A DNA stretch of 11,978 nucleotides from Sulfuricella sp. Lineage in GTDB: Bacteria; Pseudomonadota; Gammaproteobacteria; Burkholderiales; Sulfuricellaceae. Below are positions 1 through 7,447 of the stretch, piece by piece; positions within the stretch are counted from its first letter, which is position 1, and every line of letters starts with the position of its first letter. The DNA is taken from positions 1-11,978 of the forward strand of contig JAIOJM010000382.1 in the NCBI GenBank assembly GCA_019911785.1, read 5' to 3'. The notes beneath the pieces are model-generated. The model saw only the letters and a list, made by a program, of their open reading frames with translations, was not told the DNA's origin and did not search any database. Both the position numbers and the translations under genes were made by a program.

Positions 1-525
1 GCCGCTGCGCTGCCGCCCTTGCGGCCCCGCCAGCTTCGCCGCCTCGCGCAGGCGCGGCGCCATGTAACCTAGACGTGCGATTTCCACCTGTGCGCGCGCG
101 GCGCGCGAACTGGCGTGACGGTGGAAGATTTCGAGGATGACCATGGTGCGGTCCATCACCTCGCAGCCGACCTCGATTTCGAGGTTGCGCGCCTGCGACG
201 GCGAGATTTCGTGATCGACGAAGACGGCGTCGATCCTGCCGGCGTTGGGGTCGGCGGCGGCCTGCGGCGTATGCTCGAAGGAGACGGGCTCGGGCACGTT
301 GTCCACAAATTCGCGGATCTCCTGCCGCTTGCCGGCGCCCAGGTAGGCCGTCGTGTCGAAGCTGGAGCGTTTCTGCGTGAAGGTGGCGGTGATCTGGTAA
401 CCCAGTGTCTTTGCCAGATCGCGCAGCTCGGCCAGCGATGACTCGAACTCGACGTCGCTTACGTTCGGCAGTTGCACGGACGCCACGACGGCGTATTTGG
501 GCTTCTCTTTGACTTCTTTTCGCAT
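1..525 (-). CDS. hflX: HflX-family GTPase, N-terminal part (runs off the left edge)
   Basis: HflX proteins are ribosome-associated GTPases that bind the 50S subunit and split stalled or stress-inactivated ribosomes. Only the first 175 residues are in the window; the reading frame is open to base 1, and the G domain with its P-loop lies outside. Visible are the N-terminal HflX domain (about residues 10-100, with TAYLGAGKRQEI near 59-70 and VDHEISPSQARNLE at 103-116) and the start of the helical linker domain (MDRTMVILEIF at 124-134, then the arginine-rich stretch at 141-161 ending YMAPRLRE). The start is the ATG at 525; no earlier in-frame ATG is close and the ribosome binding site is weak. 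The N-terminus differs from the classical E. coli type (no FDRY-like opening), suggesting the second HflX type found in some betaproteobacteria; that is my inference. It is divergent from the efflux locus. Confidence 0.9.
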   Translation of the reverse strand, partial: MRKEVKEKPKYAVVASVQLPNVSDVEFESSLAELRDLAKTLGYQITATFTQKRSSFDTTAYLGAGKRQEIREFVDNVPEPVSFEHTPQAAADPNAGRIDAVFVDHEISPSQARNLEIEVGCEVMDRTMVILEIFHRHASSRAARAQVEIARLGYMAPRLREAAKLAGPQGRQRSG

Positions 526-559
526 TCGGGGATGGCTTCTTTTGGGTAGGCGAAGCCGG

Positions 560-588
560 ATAGTACCTGCCTCTTAATCAGCGTGCAA
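560..588 (-). promoter_or_regulatory. Possible hflX promoter
   Basis: On the minus strand TTGCAC (588-583) and TACTAT (565-560) are separated by 17 bases, which would place the transcription start about 28 nt ahead of the hflX ATG. The boxes match the sigma-70 consensus only 3/6 and 4/6, so this is a positional guess. Confidence 0.3.
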
Positions 589-683
589 AACTGGCCATGA
601 ATACGGGATCTAGCGACCCTAACGCGACAGCGACAACCCGACCCTGGTCGTGCAGATAATTGCTGCCACACCGCGTAACACGA

Positions 684-722
684 TTGACCTTCGCAAAAGC
701 ATGGACTAGACTGTCCAGTCTA
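684..722 (+). promoter_or_regulatory. Promoter with overlapping TetR-type operator for the efflux locus
   Basis: TTGACC (684-689) and TAGACT (707-712) form a sigma-70-like pair with a 17-base spacer. The -10 box lies inside an inverted repeat, TAGACTG (707-713), two bases, CAGTCTA (716-722), with perfect 7-bp arms. The shape TAGACY-n-RGTCTA resembles operators of several TetR-family regulators such as NemR (family knowledge). A repressor bound here would occlude the -10 region. The site is 27 bases ahead of the TetR-family start at 749 and no second copy is seen ahead of the adaptor gene. I therefore infer autoregulation and control of the whole efflux locus from this one site. Confidence 0.65.
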
Positions 723-748
723 CACACTTTGAATTTTAAAGAGGCTCC

Positions 749-1354
749 ATGTCCAACCTCGCAGAATCAGCCGTCGCGGATACCCGTAACCGCCTGATCC
801 AGGCGGCCAGGGAAGCCTTCATGGCTGAGGGCTACCGGGCCAGCGTGGATGGCATAGCAGCCCGTGCCGGCGTGGCCAAACAGACGCTCTACAACCATTT
901 TCCCAGCAAGGATGAGCTGTTCAGCGAGTCGGTTGGTCTGGTTTCTGCCGCCATTACGGTTTCGCTGGACGGCCAGACGGAAGACGTGCGCGCTACCCTC
1001 CTCCGCTTTGGCGCGACTTTCCGCCAGAATGTGCATGGAACCGAGGGAGTTGCCATGTTCCGCACCCTGATGGCCGAAGCAGTGCGTTTCCCGACTCTGG
1101 CACTGGCCTTCTTCGCCAAGGGGCCGGAGCAGACCGCCGCCCGGTTGGCGGATTTCCTCAGCCGGGCCATGACCGCTGGCCATTTGCGCCGGGACGATCC
1201 GCGCTTTGCCGCCGAAATGTTGTTGGGCATGCTCAATAACATCGATCATTTTCAGCGCCTGAGCAGCAACACCCCGCTGCCTGAAGCTCTGGAAACAGCT
1301 CGAATCGGGCAGATCGTGGACTGCTTTCTGCGCGCCTACGACCCAAATCATTAA
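749..1354 (+). CDS. TetR/AcrR-family transcriptional repressor of the adjacent efflux operon
   Basis: A 201-residue one-domain-plus-sensor repressor of typical TetR length. The N-terminal DNA-binding domain covers about residues 12-58; the helix-turn-helix lies near 33-52, with the recognition part GVAKQTLYNHFPSKDELF matching the family signature strongly. The remaining 140 residues are the helical ligand-binding and dimerisation part, whose inducer cannot be read from sequence. The ATG at 749 follows AAAGAGG (738-744), a good ribosome binding site. The gene precedes, in the same direction, an adaptor, RND pump and outer-membrane channel, the usual arrangement for a local efflux repressor. 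The palindrome overlapping its promoter is the likely binding site. Whether it also acts on genes elsewhere is unknown. Confidence 0.93.
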   Translation: MSNLAESAVADTRNRLIQAAREAFMAEGYRASVDGIAARAGVAKQTLYNHFPSKDELFSESVGLVSAAITVSLDGQTEDVRATLLRFGATFRQNVHGTEGVAMFRTLMAEAVRFPTLALAFFAKGPEQTAARLADFLSRAMTAGHLRRDDPRFAAEMLLGMLNNIDHFQRLSSNTPLPEALETARIGQIVDCFLRAYDPNH

Positions 1355-1393
1355 CGCCAAATTATCGATAAAACGTGAATAATTATTGCATCC

Positions 1394-1451
1394 TGTAGGA
1401 GCGGCCTTGGCCGCGATTATGGCGGTTATCGCGGCCAAGGCCGCTCCTACA
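1394..1451. repeat. REP-like palindrome (GTAGGAGCGGC family), copy A
   Basis: Perfect 24-bp inverted arms (1394-1417 and 1428-1451) with a 10-base loop, beginning TGTAGGAGCGGCC and ending GGCCGCTCCTACA. It lies in the gap between the TetR-family gene and the adaptor gene and could fold into a very stable hairpin in the transcript. No T-run follows, so it is not a classical terminator; attenuation or mRNA processing is possible. Related copies occur at 7280-7341, 9664-9732 and 10996-11089. Both arms contain the exact 12-base sequence GCCGCTCCTACA (1440-1451 on plus, 1394-1405 on minus) that the IS110 element further right has used as its insertion target. Confidence 0.9.
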
Positions 1452-1494
1452 AAATCTTCCTTTTAACGTGAAACGGATACCCAAGGAACCGAAC

Positions 1495-2619
1495 ATGAAC
1501 CGAAATTTTCTGCTGATGATTCTGCTGACCGCCGCGCTTGCGGGTTGCGGTAAGGGGGGCGACCAAAAACCTGCCGCTGGCCCCGGCGGTCCTGCCATGC
1601 CGCCGCCGGAAGTCGATGTCATTACCGTCACGCCGGGTTCGGCCACCCTCACCCAGGAATTGCCGGGCCGCTTGCAAGCCTTCCGCACCGCGCAGGTGCG
1701 GGCGCAGGTGGACGGCATTCTGGAAAAGCGCCTGTTTGCTGAAGGCACCGATGTCAAGGAAGGCGCCACCCTGTTTCGCATCGACCCGCGCAACTACCAG
1801 GCGTCTTTTGACGCGGCCAGGGCGGATCTGGCCGTCGCCCGCCTGACTCTGGATCGCTACCTACCCCTGCTCGAAATCAAGGCGGTGAGCCAGCAGGAAG
1901 TCGATCTGGCCGAGGCGAAGGTAAAGCAGGCTGAAGTGGCGCTGACACGCGCCCGCATCGACCAGGAGAACACCGCCGTGCCGGCTCCGATATCCGGCCG
2001 CATCGGACGCGCCCTGGTGACTGAAGGAGCACTGGTGAGCAAGAGTGCGGCGACGCATCTGGGCACCATCGAACAGGTCGACCCGATCTACGCCAACTTT
2101 ACCCAGCCCGGCGCCGATCTGCTCCGGCTCAGGCAGGCCGTAAAGGCGGGCAGGCTCAAGATGGCGGAACAGGCCAGCGTGGAAATGGTGCTGGAAGACG
2201 GCAGCATCTATCCACAGCCGGGCAAACTGATGTTCTCGGATCTTGCCGTCGATCCGGCCACCGGCAGCGTTTCCCTGCGCGCCGTGTTTCCCAACCCCAG
2301 GCATGAACTGCTGCCCGGCGCCTTTGTGCGCATCCGCTTCCCGGAAGCCCTGCTCGACCAGGCCATCCGGGTGCCCCAGCGCGCCGTGCAGCCAAGCCCG
2401 CAGGGGCAGATCGTCATGATCGTGGATAACGAAGGCAAGGCTGCACCCAGGCCGGTGAAAACCGGCGGCATGAGTGGCGGCGATTTCGTCATTGCCGAGG
2501 GCCTGAAAGGCGGCGAGCAGGTGATCGTCAACGGCCTGCAGAAGGCGCGCCCCGGCACACCGGTAAAGCCGGTGCCATGGAATCCTTCCGCGCAGCCGCC
2601 GGCGGGTGAAAAGAAGTAA
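1495..2619 (+). CDS. RND efflux periplasmic adaptor lipoprotein (AcrA/MexA family)
   Basis: This is the membrane-fusion subunit linking an inner-membrane RND pump to an outer-membrane channel. I prefer the ATG at 1495 (374 residues) over the in-frame GTG at 1468, because AAGGA sits 7 bases ahead and the protein then begins with a lipoprotein signal: hydrophobic residues 4-16 and lipobox LAGC with Cys18 as the lipidated residue. Proline- and glycine-rich linker residues 25-38 follow. Next come a lipoyl half (about 60-97), a coiled-coil hairpin (about 98-160), the second lipoyl half (160-195, VPAPISGRIG) and beta-barrel and membrane-proximal domains. The hairpin tip keeps the Arg-x3-Leu-x6-Ser pattern (R121, L125, S132) used for TolC-type channel docking. 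It is the first structural gene of the locus; a 152-nt gap with a palindromic repeat separates it from the pump gene. Confidence 0.94.
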   Translation: MNRNFLLMILLTAALAGCGKGGDQKPAAGPGGPAMPPPEVDVITVTPGSATLTQELPGRLQAFRTAQVRAQVDGILEKRLFAEGTDVKEGATLFRIDPRNYQASFDAARADLAVARLTLDRYLPLLEIKAVSQQEVDLAEAKVKQAEVALTRARIDQENTAVPAPISGRIGRALVTEGALVSKSAATHLGTIEQVDPIYANFTQPGADLLRLRQAVKAGRLKMAEQASVEMVLEDGSIYPQPGKLMFSDLAVDPATGSVSLRAVFPNPRHELLPGAFVRIRFPEALLDQAIRVPQRAVQPSPQGQIVMIVDNEGKAAPRPVKTGGMSGGDFVIAEGLKGGEQVIVNGLQKARPGTPVKPVPWNPSAQPPAGEKK

Positions 2620-2622
2620 AGA

Positions 2623-2681
2623 CCGTTCGTGGTGAGCCTGTCGAACCATGAACGGCCCTTCGACAAGCTCAGGGCGAACGG
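2623..2681. repeat. REP-like imperfect palindrome, second family (TTCGTGGTGAGCCTGTCGAA type)
   Basis: Arms 2623-2645 and 2659-2681 are inverted copies matching at 19 of 23 positions around a 13-base loop; they begin CCGTTCG and end CGAACGG. The core TTCGACAAGCTCAGGGCGAAC is a motif I recognise as a dispersed repeat in many proteobacteria. It is unrelated in sequence to the GTAGGAGCGGC palindromes. It lies between the stop of the adaptor gene (2619) and the start of the pump gene (2772), where a transcript hairpin could alter the ratio of the two proteins. The short open frame starting inside it (2648) is not a gene. Confidence 0.85.
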
Positions 2682-2771
2682 CCTATGGGAAAAAATTCTT
2701 TCCCGGAACCACCAAACTTTGTAAGTCCCCCGCTATGCCAGTGGGATTTATCGTAATAATAAGGATTCGCC

Positions 2772-5700
2772 ATGTTCGCCAAATTCTTCATCGACCGCCC
2801 CGTCTTCGCCTGGGTAATCGCCCTGGCGATCATGCTCGCCGGCGGCCTCGCCATCAGGGGTCTGCCGCTGTCCCAGTATCCGGCGGTCGCCCCTCCTTCC
2901 ATCGCCTTCAACATCGTCTACCCGGGCGCCTCGGCCAAGGTGGTCGAGGATACGGTCACTGCCCTGATAGAGCAGGAAATGAACGGCATCGAACACCTGC
3001 TCTACATGGAGTCGGCTTCGGAACTGGGCACGGGCACGGTGACCCTGACCTTCGAGCCGGGCACCAATGTCGACATCGCCTCGGTGGAAGCGCAAAACCG
3101 CTACAAACGCATCGAGGCACGCCTGCCCGACGACGTGCGGCGGGTCGGGGTATCAGTCACCAAACCATCGCGCAACTATGTGATGTTCGTCGCCCTGCAT
3201 TCGCCGGACAATAGCCTGAAGGCCGTGGACCTGGGCAGTTTCGCTGCCGCCAGCGTGCTCGACCCGTTGCGGCGCGTAAAGGGCGTGGGCGAGGCCATCC
3301 TGTTCGGCACCGAGTATTCGATGCGCCTCTGGCTCCAGCCGGACAAGCTCCATTCCTACAACCTCTCGCCCGCCGACGTGACCCGTGCGGTGCGCGCCCA
3401 GAACGTGGAACTCGCCACCGGCGAACTGGGACAGGCGCCGGCCGCAGCCGGCCAGCAGCTGAACGCGGTGATCGTCACGCGCAGCCGCCTGTCGACACCG
3501 GAGGAGTTCGGCAATATTCTCGTCCGCACCCAGCCGGATGGCTCCGCGGTGCGGGTAAAGGACGTCGCACGGGTGGAACTGGGCTCCCAGAGCTACGACA
3601 TCTTCGCCCGCCTCAACGGACAGCCGACTGCAGCCATCGCCATCCGCGTCGCGCCCAACGGCAACGCGCTGGACGTGGTCAAGGCAGTGCGCGCCAAAAT
3701 GGCTGAGATGGCACCCTACTTTCCCAAGGGCGTGAGCTGGGACGTGCCCTACGACACCTCCCGCTTCGTCGACATTTCCATCAAGGAGGTGTTGCTGACC
3801 CTGGCAGAGGCGGTGGTGCTGGTATTCCTGGTGATGTTTCTGTTCCTGGAGAATTTCCGCGCCACCCTGATTCCCACCATCGTCGTGCCGGTCGCCCTGA
3901 CCGGCGCACTTGCCGGGATTTATGTCTTCGGCTACTCGATCAACGTGCTCACCCTGTTCGCCATGGTGCTGGCCATCGGCATCGTGGTGGATGATGCCAT
4001 CGTGGTGGTGGAGGCGGTGGAGCGCATCATGCGTTCGGAAGGGCTGGCGCCTCGGGAAGCCGCGCGCAAGGCGATGGACCAGATCTTCAACGCCATCATC
4101 GGCATCACCCTGGTGCTGTCTGCCGTGTTCGCGCCGATGATCTTCTTCGGCGGCTCGGTCGGCGTCATCTACCGCCAGTTTGCCGTCACCCTTATCCTCA
4201 CCATGCTGTTCTCGGCCCTGATGGCGCTGACGCTGACGCCGGCCCTGTGCGCCACGCTGCTCAAGCACGAACCGGGCAAGGAATATCGGCCCAGCAAGGG
4301 TTTCTTCGGCTGGTTCAACCGCGTCTTCGACCGCACCACTCAGGGCTATCAATCCTGGGTCGCGCGCGCGATCGGGAAAACCGGGCGTTACCTGGTGCTT
4401 TACGCCGCCATCATCGGCGCCACCGGTTGGCTGTTCATGCACCTGCCCGGCAGTTTCCTGCCCGAGGAAGACCAGGGCTACTTCATCAACATGGTGCAAT
4501 TGCCGCCGGGTGCCTCGCAGGAGCGCACCATCGAGGTGCTCTCGCAGGTCGAGCAGTATTACCTCAAACAGCCGGAAGTGGCCAAAGTCATCGGCGTGGT
4601 CGGTTTCTCCTTTTTCGGCCGTGGCCAGAACGCGGCCCTCGCTTTCGTGCGGCTCAAGGACTGGGACGAGCGCAAAGGTGCGGACCATTCCTCCACCGCG
4701 ATGGTGCAGCGCGCCAACATGGCGTTTTTCCAGATCAAGCAGGCGATGATTTTTGCCGTTAATCCGCCGCCCATTCCGGAACTTGCCTCGACCGGCGGCT
4801 TCGACTTCCGCCTGCAGGACCGCGCCGGACTCGGCCGCGAAAAATTGCTGGAGGCGCGCAACATGGCGCTGGGGCTGGCCGGGCAGGACCACAGTCTGGC
4901 CGGTGTTCGACCGGAAGGTCAGGAGGCCGGGCCGCAGCTGTTGCTCGACATCGACCGGCGCAAGGCTGAAACCCTCGGCGTTTCCATTGCCGACCTCAAC
5001 GAAACCCTGCAATCCACCCTGGGAGTTGCTTACATCAACGACTTCGAGCGCCAGGGCCGGATCCTGCGCGTGCAGATGCAGGCCGAGGCGGATTTGCGCA
5101 CCACGCCGGAGAAGCTCCTGCGTCTGTCGGTCAGGAACAAGGCCGGGGGAATGGTGCCGCTGGCCGAGCTGGTCACGCCGCGCTGGATCGTCGGCTCGCC
5201 CAAGCTGGATCGCTTCAACGGACTGCCCGCCATGAAGATCGCCGGCAGTCCGGCGCCCGGCCACAGCACCGGCGAGGCGATGCAGACCATGGAGGAACTG
5301 GCCAAAAAGCTGCCGCCAGGATTCGGATTCGAGTGGTCCGGCACCTCGTTCGAGGAAAAACTCTCCGGCAGCCAGGCGCCCTTCCTGTTCGCGCTGTCGC
5401 TGCTGGTGGTTTTCCTCGCGCTGGCCGCGCTGTATGAAAGCTGGTCGATTCCCTTTGCCGTGCTCCTGGTGGTGCCGTTGGGCATCTTCGGCGCAACCCT
5501 GGCGGTGACGATGCGCGGCTTGCCCAACGACGTCTATTTCAAGGTCGGCCTCATCGCCATCATCGGGCTTTCCAGCAAGAACGCCATCCTGATCATCGAA
5601 TTCGCCCGTGACCTGCAGGAGAAGGGCATGGGACTGGTCGAGGCCACCCTGGAAGCCTGCCGCCTGCGTTTCAGGCCGATCCTGATGACCTCCTTCGCCT

Positions 5701-5897
5701 TCATCCTGGGCGTGCTGCCGCTGGCGATTTCAACCGGGGCGGGCGCCAACAGCCGCCATGCCATCGGCACCGGCGTCATCGGCGGCATGCTTGCAGCCAC
5801 GCTGCTTGCGGTCTTCCTGGTGCCGGTGTTTTTCGTCGTGGTGCGAAAAATCTTCCCCGGCCATCCCCGCCGCCATCAGGAGAACGATCATGCATAA
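2772..5897 (+). CDS. RND multidrug efflux pump, inner-membrane transporter (AcrB/MexB type, HAE1)
   Basis: A 1041-residue proton-driven exporter that works as a trimer with the adaptor and outer-membrane channel; E. coli AcrB has 1049 residues. The opening FIDRPVFAWV and the SQYPAVAPPSI motif are typical of the hydrophobe/amphiphile (HAE1) subfamily. TM1 is at about residues 10-28, the first periplasmic loop at about 30-335, TM2 begins near 339, and the second membrane block begins near 868 with the LYESW motif. The proton-relay aspartates fall at D407 and D408 (VVDDAIVVVE), exactly the AcrB numbers. The partner lysine is K936 (GLSSKNAILIIEFA). AAGGA (2761-2765) precedes the ATG. The end overlaps the next gene by 8 nt. 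Substrates cannot be told from sequence; hydrophobic drugs, dyes, detergents or solvents are typical for this subfamily. Confidence 0.96.
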   Translation: MFAKFFIDRPVFAWVIALAIMLAGGLAIRGLPLSQYPAVAPPSIAFNIVYPGASAKVVEDTVTALIEQEMNGIEHLLYMESASELGTGTVTLTFEPGTNVDIASVEAQNRYKRIEARLPDDVRRVGVSVTKPSRNYVMFVALHSPDNSLKAVDLGSFAAASVLDPLRRVKGVGEAILFGTEYSMRLWLQPDKLHSYNLSPADVTRAVRAQNVELATGELGQAPAAAGQQLNAVIVTRSRLSTPEEFGNILVRTQPDGSAVRVKDVARVELGSQSYDIFARLNGQPTAAIAIRVAPNGNALDVVKAVRAKMAEMAPYFPKGVSWDVPYDTSRFVDISIKEVLLTLAEAVVLVFLVMFLFLENFRATLIPTIVVPVALTGALAGIYVFGYSINVLTLFAMVLAIGIVVDDAIVVVEAVERIMRSEGLAPREAARKAMDQIFNAIIGITLVLSAVFAPMIFFGGSVGVIYRQFAVTLILTMLFSALMALTLTPALCATLLKHEPGKEYRPSKGFFGWFNRVFDRTTQGYQSWVARAIGKTGRYLVLYAAIIGATGWLFMHLPGSFLPEEDQGYFINMVQLPPGASQERTIEVLSQVEQYYLKQPEVAKVIGVVGFSFFGRGQNAALAFVRLKDWDERKGADHSSTAMVQRANMAFFQIKQAMIFAVNPPPIPELASTGGFDFRLQDRAGLGREKLLEARNMALGLAGQDHSLAGVRPEGQEAGPQLLLDIDRRKAETLGVSIADLNETLQSTLGVAYINDFERQGRILRVQMQAEADLRTTPEKLLRLSVRNKAGGMVPLAELVTPRWIVGSPKLDRFNGLPAMKIAGSPAPGHSTGEAMQTMEELAKKLPPGFGFEWSGTSFEEKLSGSQAPFLFALSLLVVFLALAALYESWSIPFAVLLVVPLGIFGATLAVTMRGLPNDVYFKVGLIAIIGLSSKNAILIIEFARDLQEKGMGLVEATLEACRLRFRPILMTSFAFILGVLPLAISTGAGANSRHAIGTGVIGGMLAATLLAVFLVPVFFVVVRKIFPGHPRRHQENDHA

Positions 5898-7275
5898 GTC
5901 ACTCATCATCGCCCTGGGCGCCGCTCTGGCAGGCTGTTCGTTGATGCCCGACTACCAGCGGCCTGAGCCGCCGGTTGCCGCGCAATGGCCGGAAACGGCC
6001 CGTCCGGACGGCGTGCGCAAGGCAAGCGCTACCGAATGGGGGGCTTTTTTCCCCGATCAAAGGCTGCAAGCCCTGATCGCCGCTGCGCTCGAATACAACC
6101 GGGATATGCGCATCTCCATAGCGCGCGTCGAGGAAGCCCGTGCCCTCCATGGCATCGCCCGCGCCGACCGGTTGCCCAGCATCGATGCGGCGGCTGGAGG
6201 ACAATCGGCGCGCACGCCGGGCGACCTCTCCTCCACTGGAAAATCAGTAACCAGCCGTCGCTATGATATCGGGCTCTCCTTGCTGTCTTTCGAGCTGGAT
6301 TTCTGGGGCCGGGTGAAAAGCCTCGATGAAGCGGCGCTGGCGAGCTTCCTTGCCACCGAGGAAGCCCGGCGCGCCCTGCACCTGTCGCTCATTTCCGAAG
6401 TCGCCAACGCATATTTCACCCTGCTGGAGATGGATGAGCGCACTCGGCTGGCACAAGAAACCGTGAAGAGCCGCGAGGAAACCCGCACCCTGATCGCCCG
6501 CCGGCGGGAAGTGGGTCTGGCCGGCGACCTCGACTTCCTGCAGGCGGACGGCGCCCTGGAACTTGTGCGTGCCGAGCTCGCCAGCCTGCAACGCCAGCAG
6601 GCCGCGGCCGCGAATGCGCTGGTGCTGCTCGTCGGCCAGCAACCGTCCGGCCTGCCCGCGGGGCGCACGCTGCCGGACCAGGACATCGTTGCCGACCTGG
6701 CCGCGGACCTGCCCGCGGAAGTCCTGCTCCAGCGCCCCGATGTGCTGGCTGCGGAAAAAAGGCTGATTGCCGCCAATGCCAACATTGGCGCCGCACGCGC
6801 CGCCTTCCTGCCGCGCATTAGCCTGACCGCCGGCCTGGGGACGGCGAGCAGCGCGCTTTCAGGGCTGTTCGGCGGCGGCGGCGAAAGCTGGAATTTCCAG
6901 CCGGCGTTGCGCCTGCCGCTGTTCGATGGCGGTCGCATCGCTGCCGGGGTGGATCTCGCCGAGGCACGCAAGGTCATCGCCGTGGCCGAGTACGAGAAGA
7001 CCATCCAGCAGGCCTTCCGCGAAGTGGCCGATCTCCTCGCCGCCCGCACCTATCTGGTCGAGCAACTGCGTGCGCAGCAGGCTGCAGAAAAGTCCCAGAA
7101 CGAGCGCCTGCGCCTGGCGGAAGCCCGCTACAAGGCGGGCATCTCCAGCCACCTCGAAGTGCTGGATGCGCAGCGCGAATCCTTTTCCGCCCAGCAAACC
7201 ACGGTGCAGACCCGGCGCGCACGGCTCGCCGCTGCCGCCCAGCTTTACAAGGCTCTGGGCGGCGGGGGAAGTTGA
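5890..7275 (+). CDS. Efflux outer-membrane lipoprotein, NodT/OprM family
   Basis: The TolC-like channel subunit that completes the tripartite pump. The start is the ATG at 5890, inside the last codons of the pump gene (ATGCATAA overlap) with AGGAGA (5878-5883) just upstream, so translation is probably coupled. An open frame reaches further upstream but lies within the pump coding sequence. The protein has 461 residues with a lipoprotein signal ending LAGC (Cys16), followed by the family opening SLMPDYQRPEPPVAAQW. Two homologous outer-membrane efflux (OEP) repeats follow. The first carries FELDFWGRVKSLDEAA; the second carries RPDVLAAEKRLIAANANIGAARAAFLPRISL and LPLFDGGRI. The C-terminal part has the conserved RYKAGISSHLEVLDAQR stretch. 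It ends 4 bases ahead of a palindromic repeat. Confidence 0.95.
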   Translation: MHKSLIIALGAALAGCSLMPDYQRPEPPVAAQWPETARPDGVRKASATEWGAFFPDQRLQALIAAALEYNRDMRISIARVEEARALHGIARADRLPSIDAAAGGQSARTPGDLSSTGKSVTSRRYDIGLSLLSFELDFWGRVKSLDEAALASFLATEEARRALHLSLISEVANAYFTLLEMDERTRLAQETVKSREETRTLIARRREVGLAGDLDFLQADGALELVRAELASLQRQQAAAANALVLLVGQQPSGLPAGRTLPDQDIVADLAADLPAEVLLQRPDVLAAEKRLIAANANIGAARAAFLPRISLTAGLGTASSALSGLFGGGGESWNFQPALRLPLFDGGRIAAGVDLAEARKVIAVAEYEKTIQQAFREVADLLAARTYLVEQLRAQQAAEKSQNERLRLAEARYKAGISSHLEVLDAQRESFSAQQTTVQTRRARLAAAAQLYKALGGGGS

Positions 7276-7279
7276 TTTT

Positions 7280-7341
7280 TGTGGGAGCGGCGCCCTCGCC
7301 GCGATTTGTGGCCGCATTCGCGCCGGGGCGGCGCTCCTACA
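7280..7341. repeat. REP-like palindrome (GTAGGAGCGGC family), copy B
   Basis: Imperfect inverted arms, 7280-7305 (TGTGGGAGCGGCGCCC...) and 7316-7341 (...GGCGCTCCTACA), directly after the efflux operon. The following AGGGGTGTTT is also shared with the copy ending at 11089. Its position between the plus-strand operon and the converging minus-strand hipA suggests it may serve as a transcript-end hairpin, although no T-run follows. The remaining gap to the end of hipA (7342-7447) shows nothing recognisable. Confidence 0.8.
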
Positions 7342-7447
7342 GGGGTGTTTATAATTCGGGTTTAATCCACGGATCTGTGTCATTGCAAAAAGCCTTTAGT
7401 GGCGAGCTGCGAAGCGCGGCAGGCCGATTGCACGCCGGCGCCGATAT

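Noticed and set aside
459..671. 70-residue minus-strand frame upstream of and overlapping hflX
   Set aside because: It overlaps the hflX start in another frame, is rich in Arg/Ser/Pro, and has no ribosome binding site or recognisable motif.
767..1438. 223-residue minus-strand frame opposite the TetR gene
   Set aside because: Shadow of the well-supported TetR-family gene; its N-terminal codons lie in the palindromic repeat.
2648..3214. 188-residue plus-strand frame starting in the repeat ahead of the pump gene
   Set aside because: It starts inside the palindromic repeat, overlaps the pump gene in another frame, and has no family resemblance.
3153..5264. 703-residue open frame on the minus strand
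   Set aside because: It is antisense to the RND pump gene, has a skewed His/Gln/Arg/Gly composition typical of reading GC-rich coding DNA backwards, and shows no recognisable domain.
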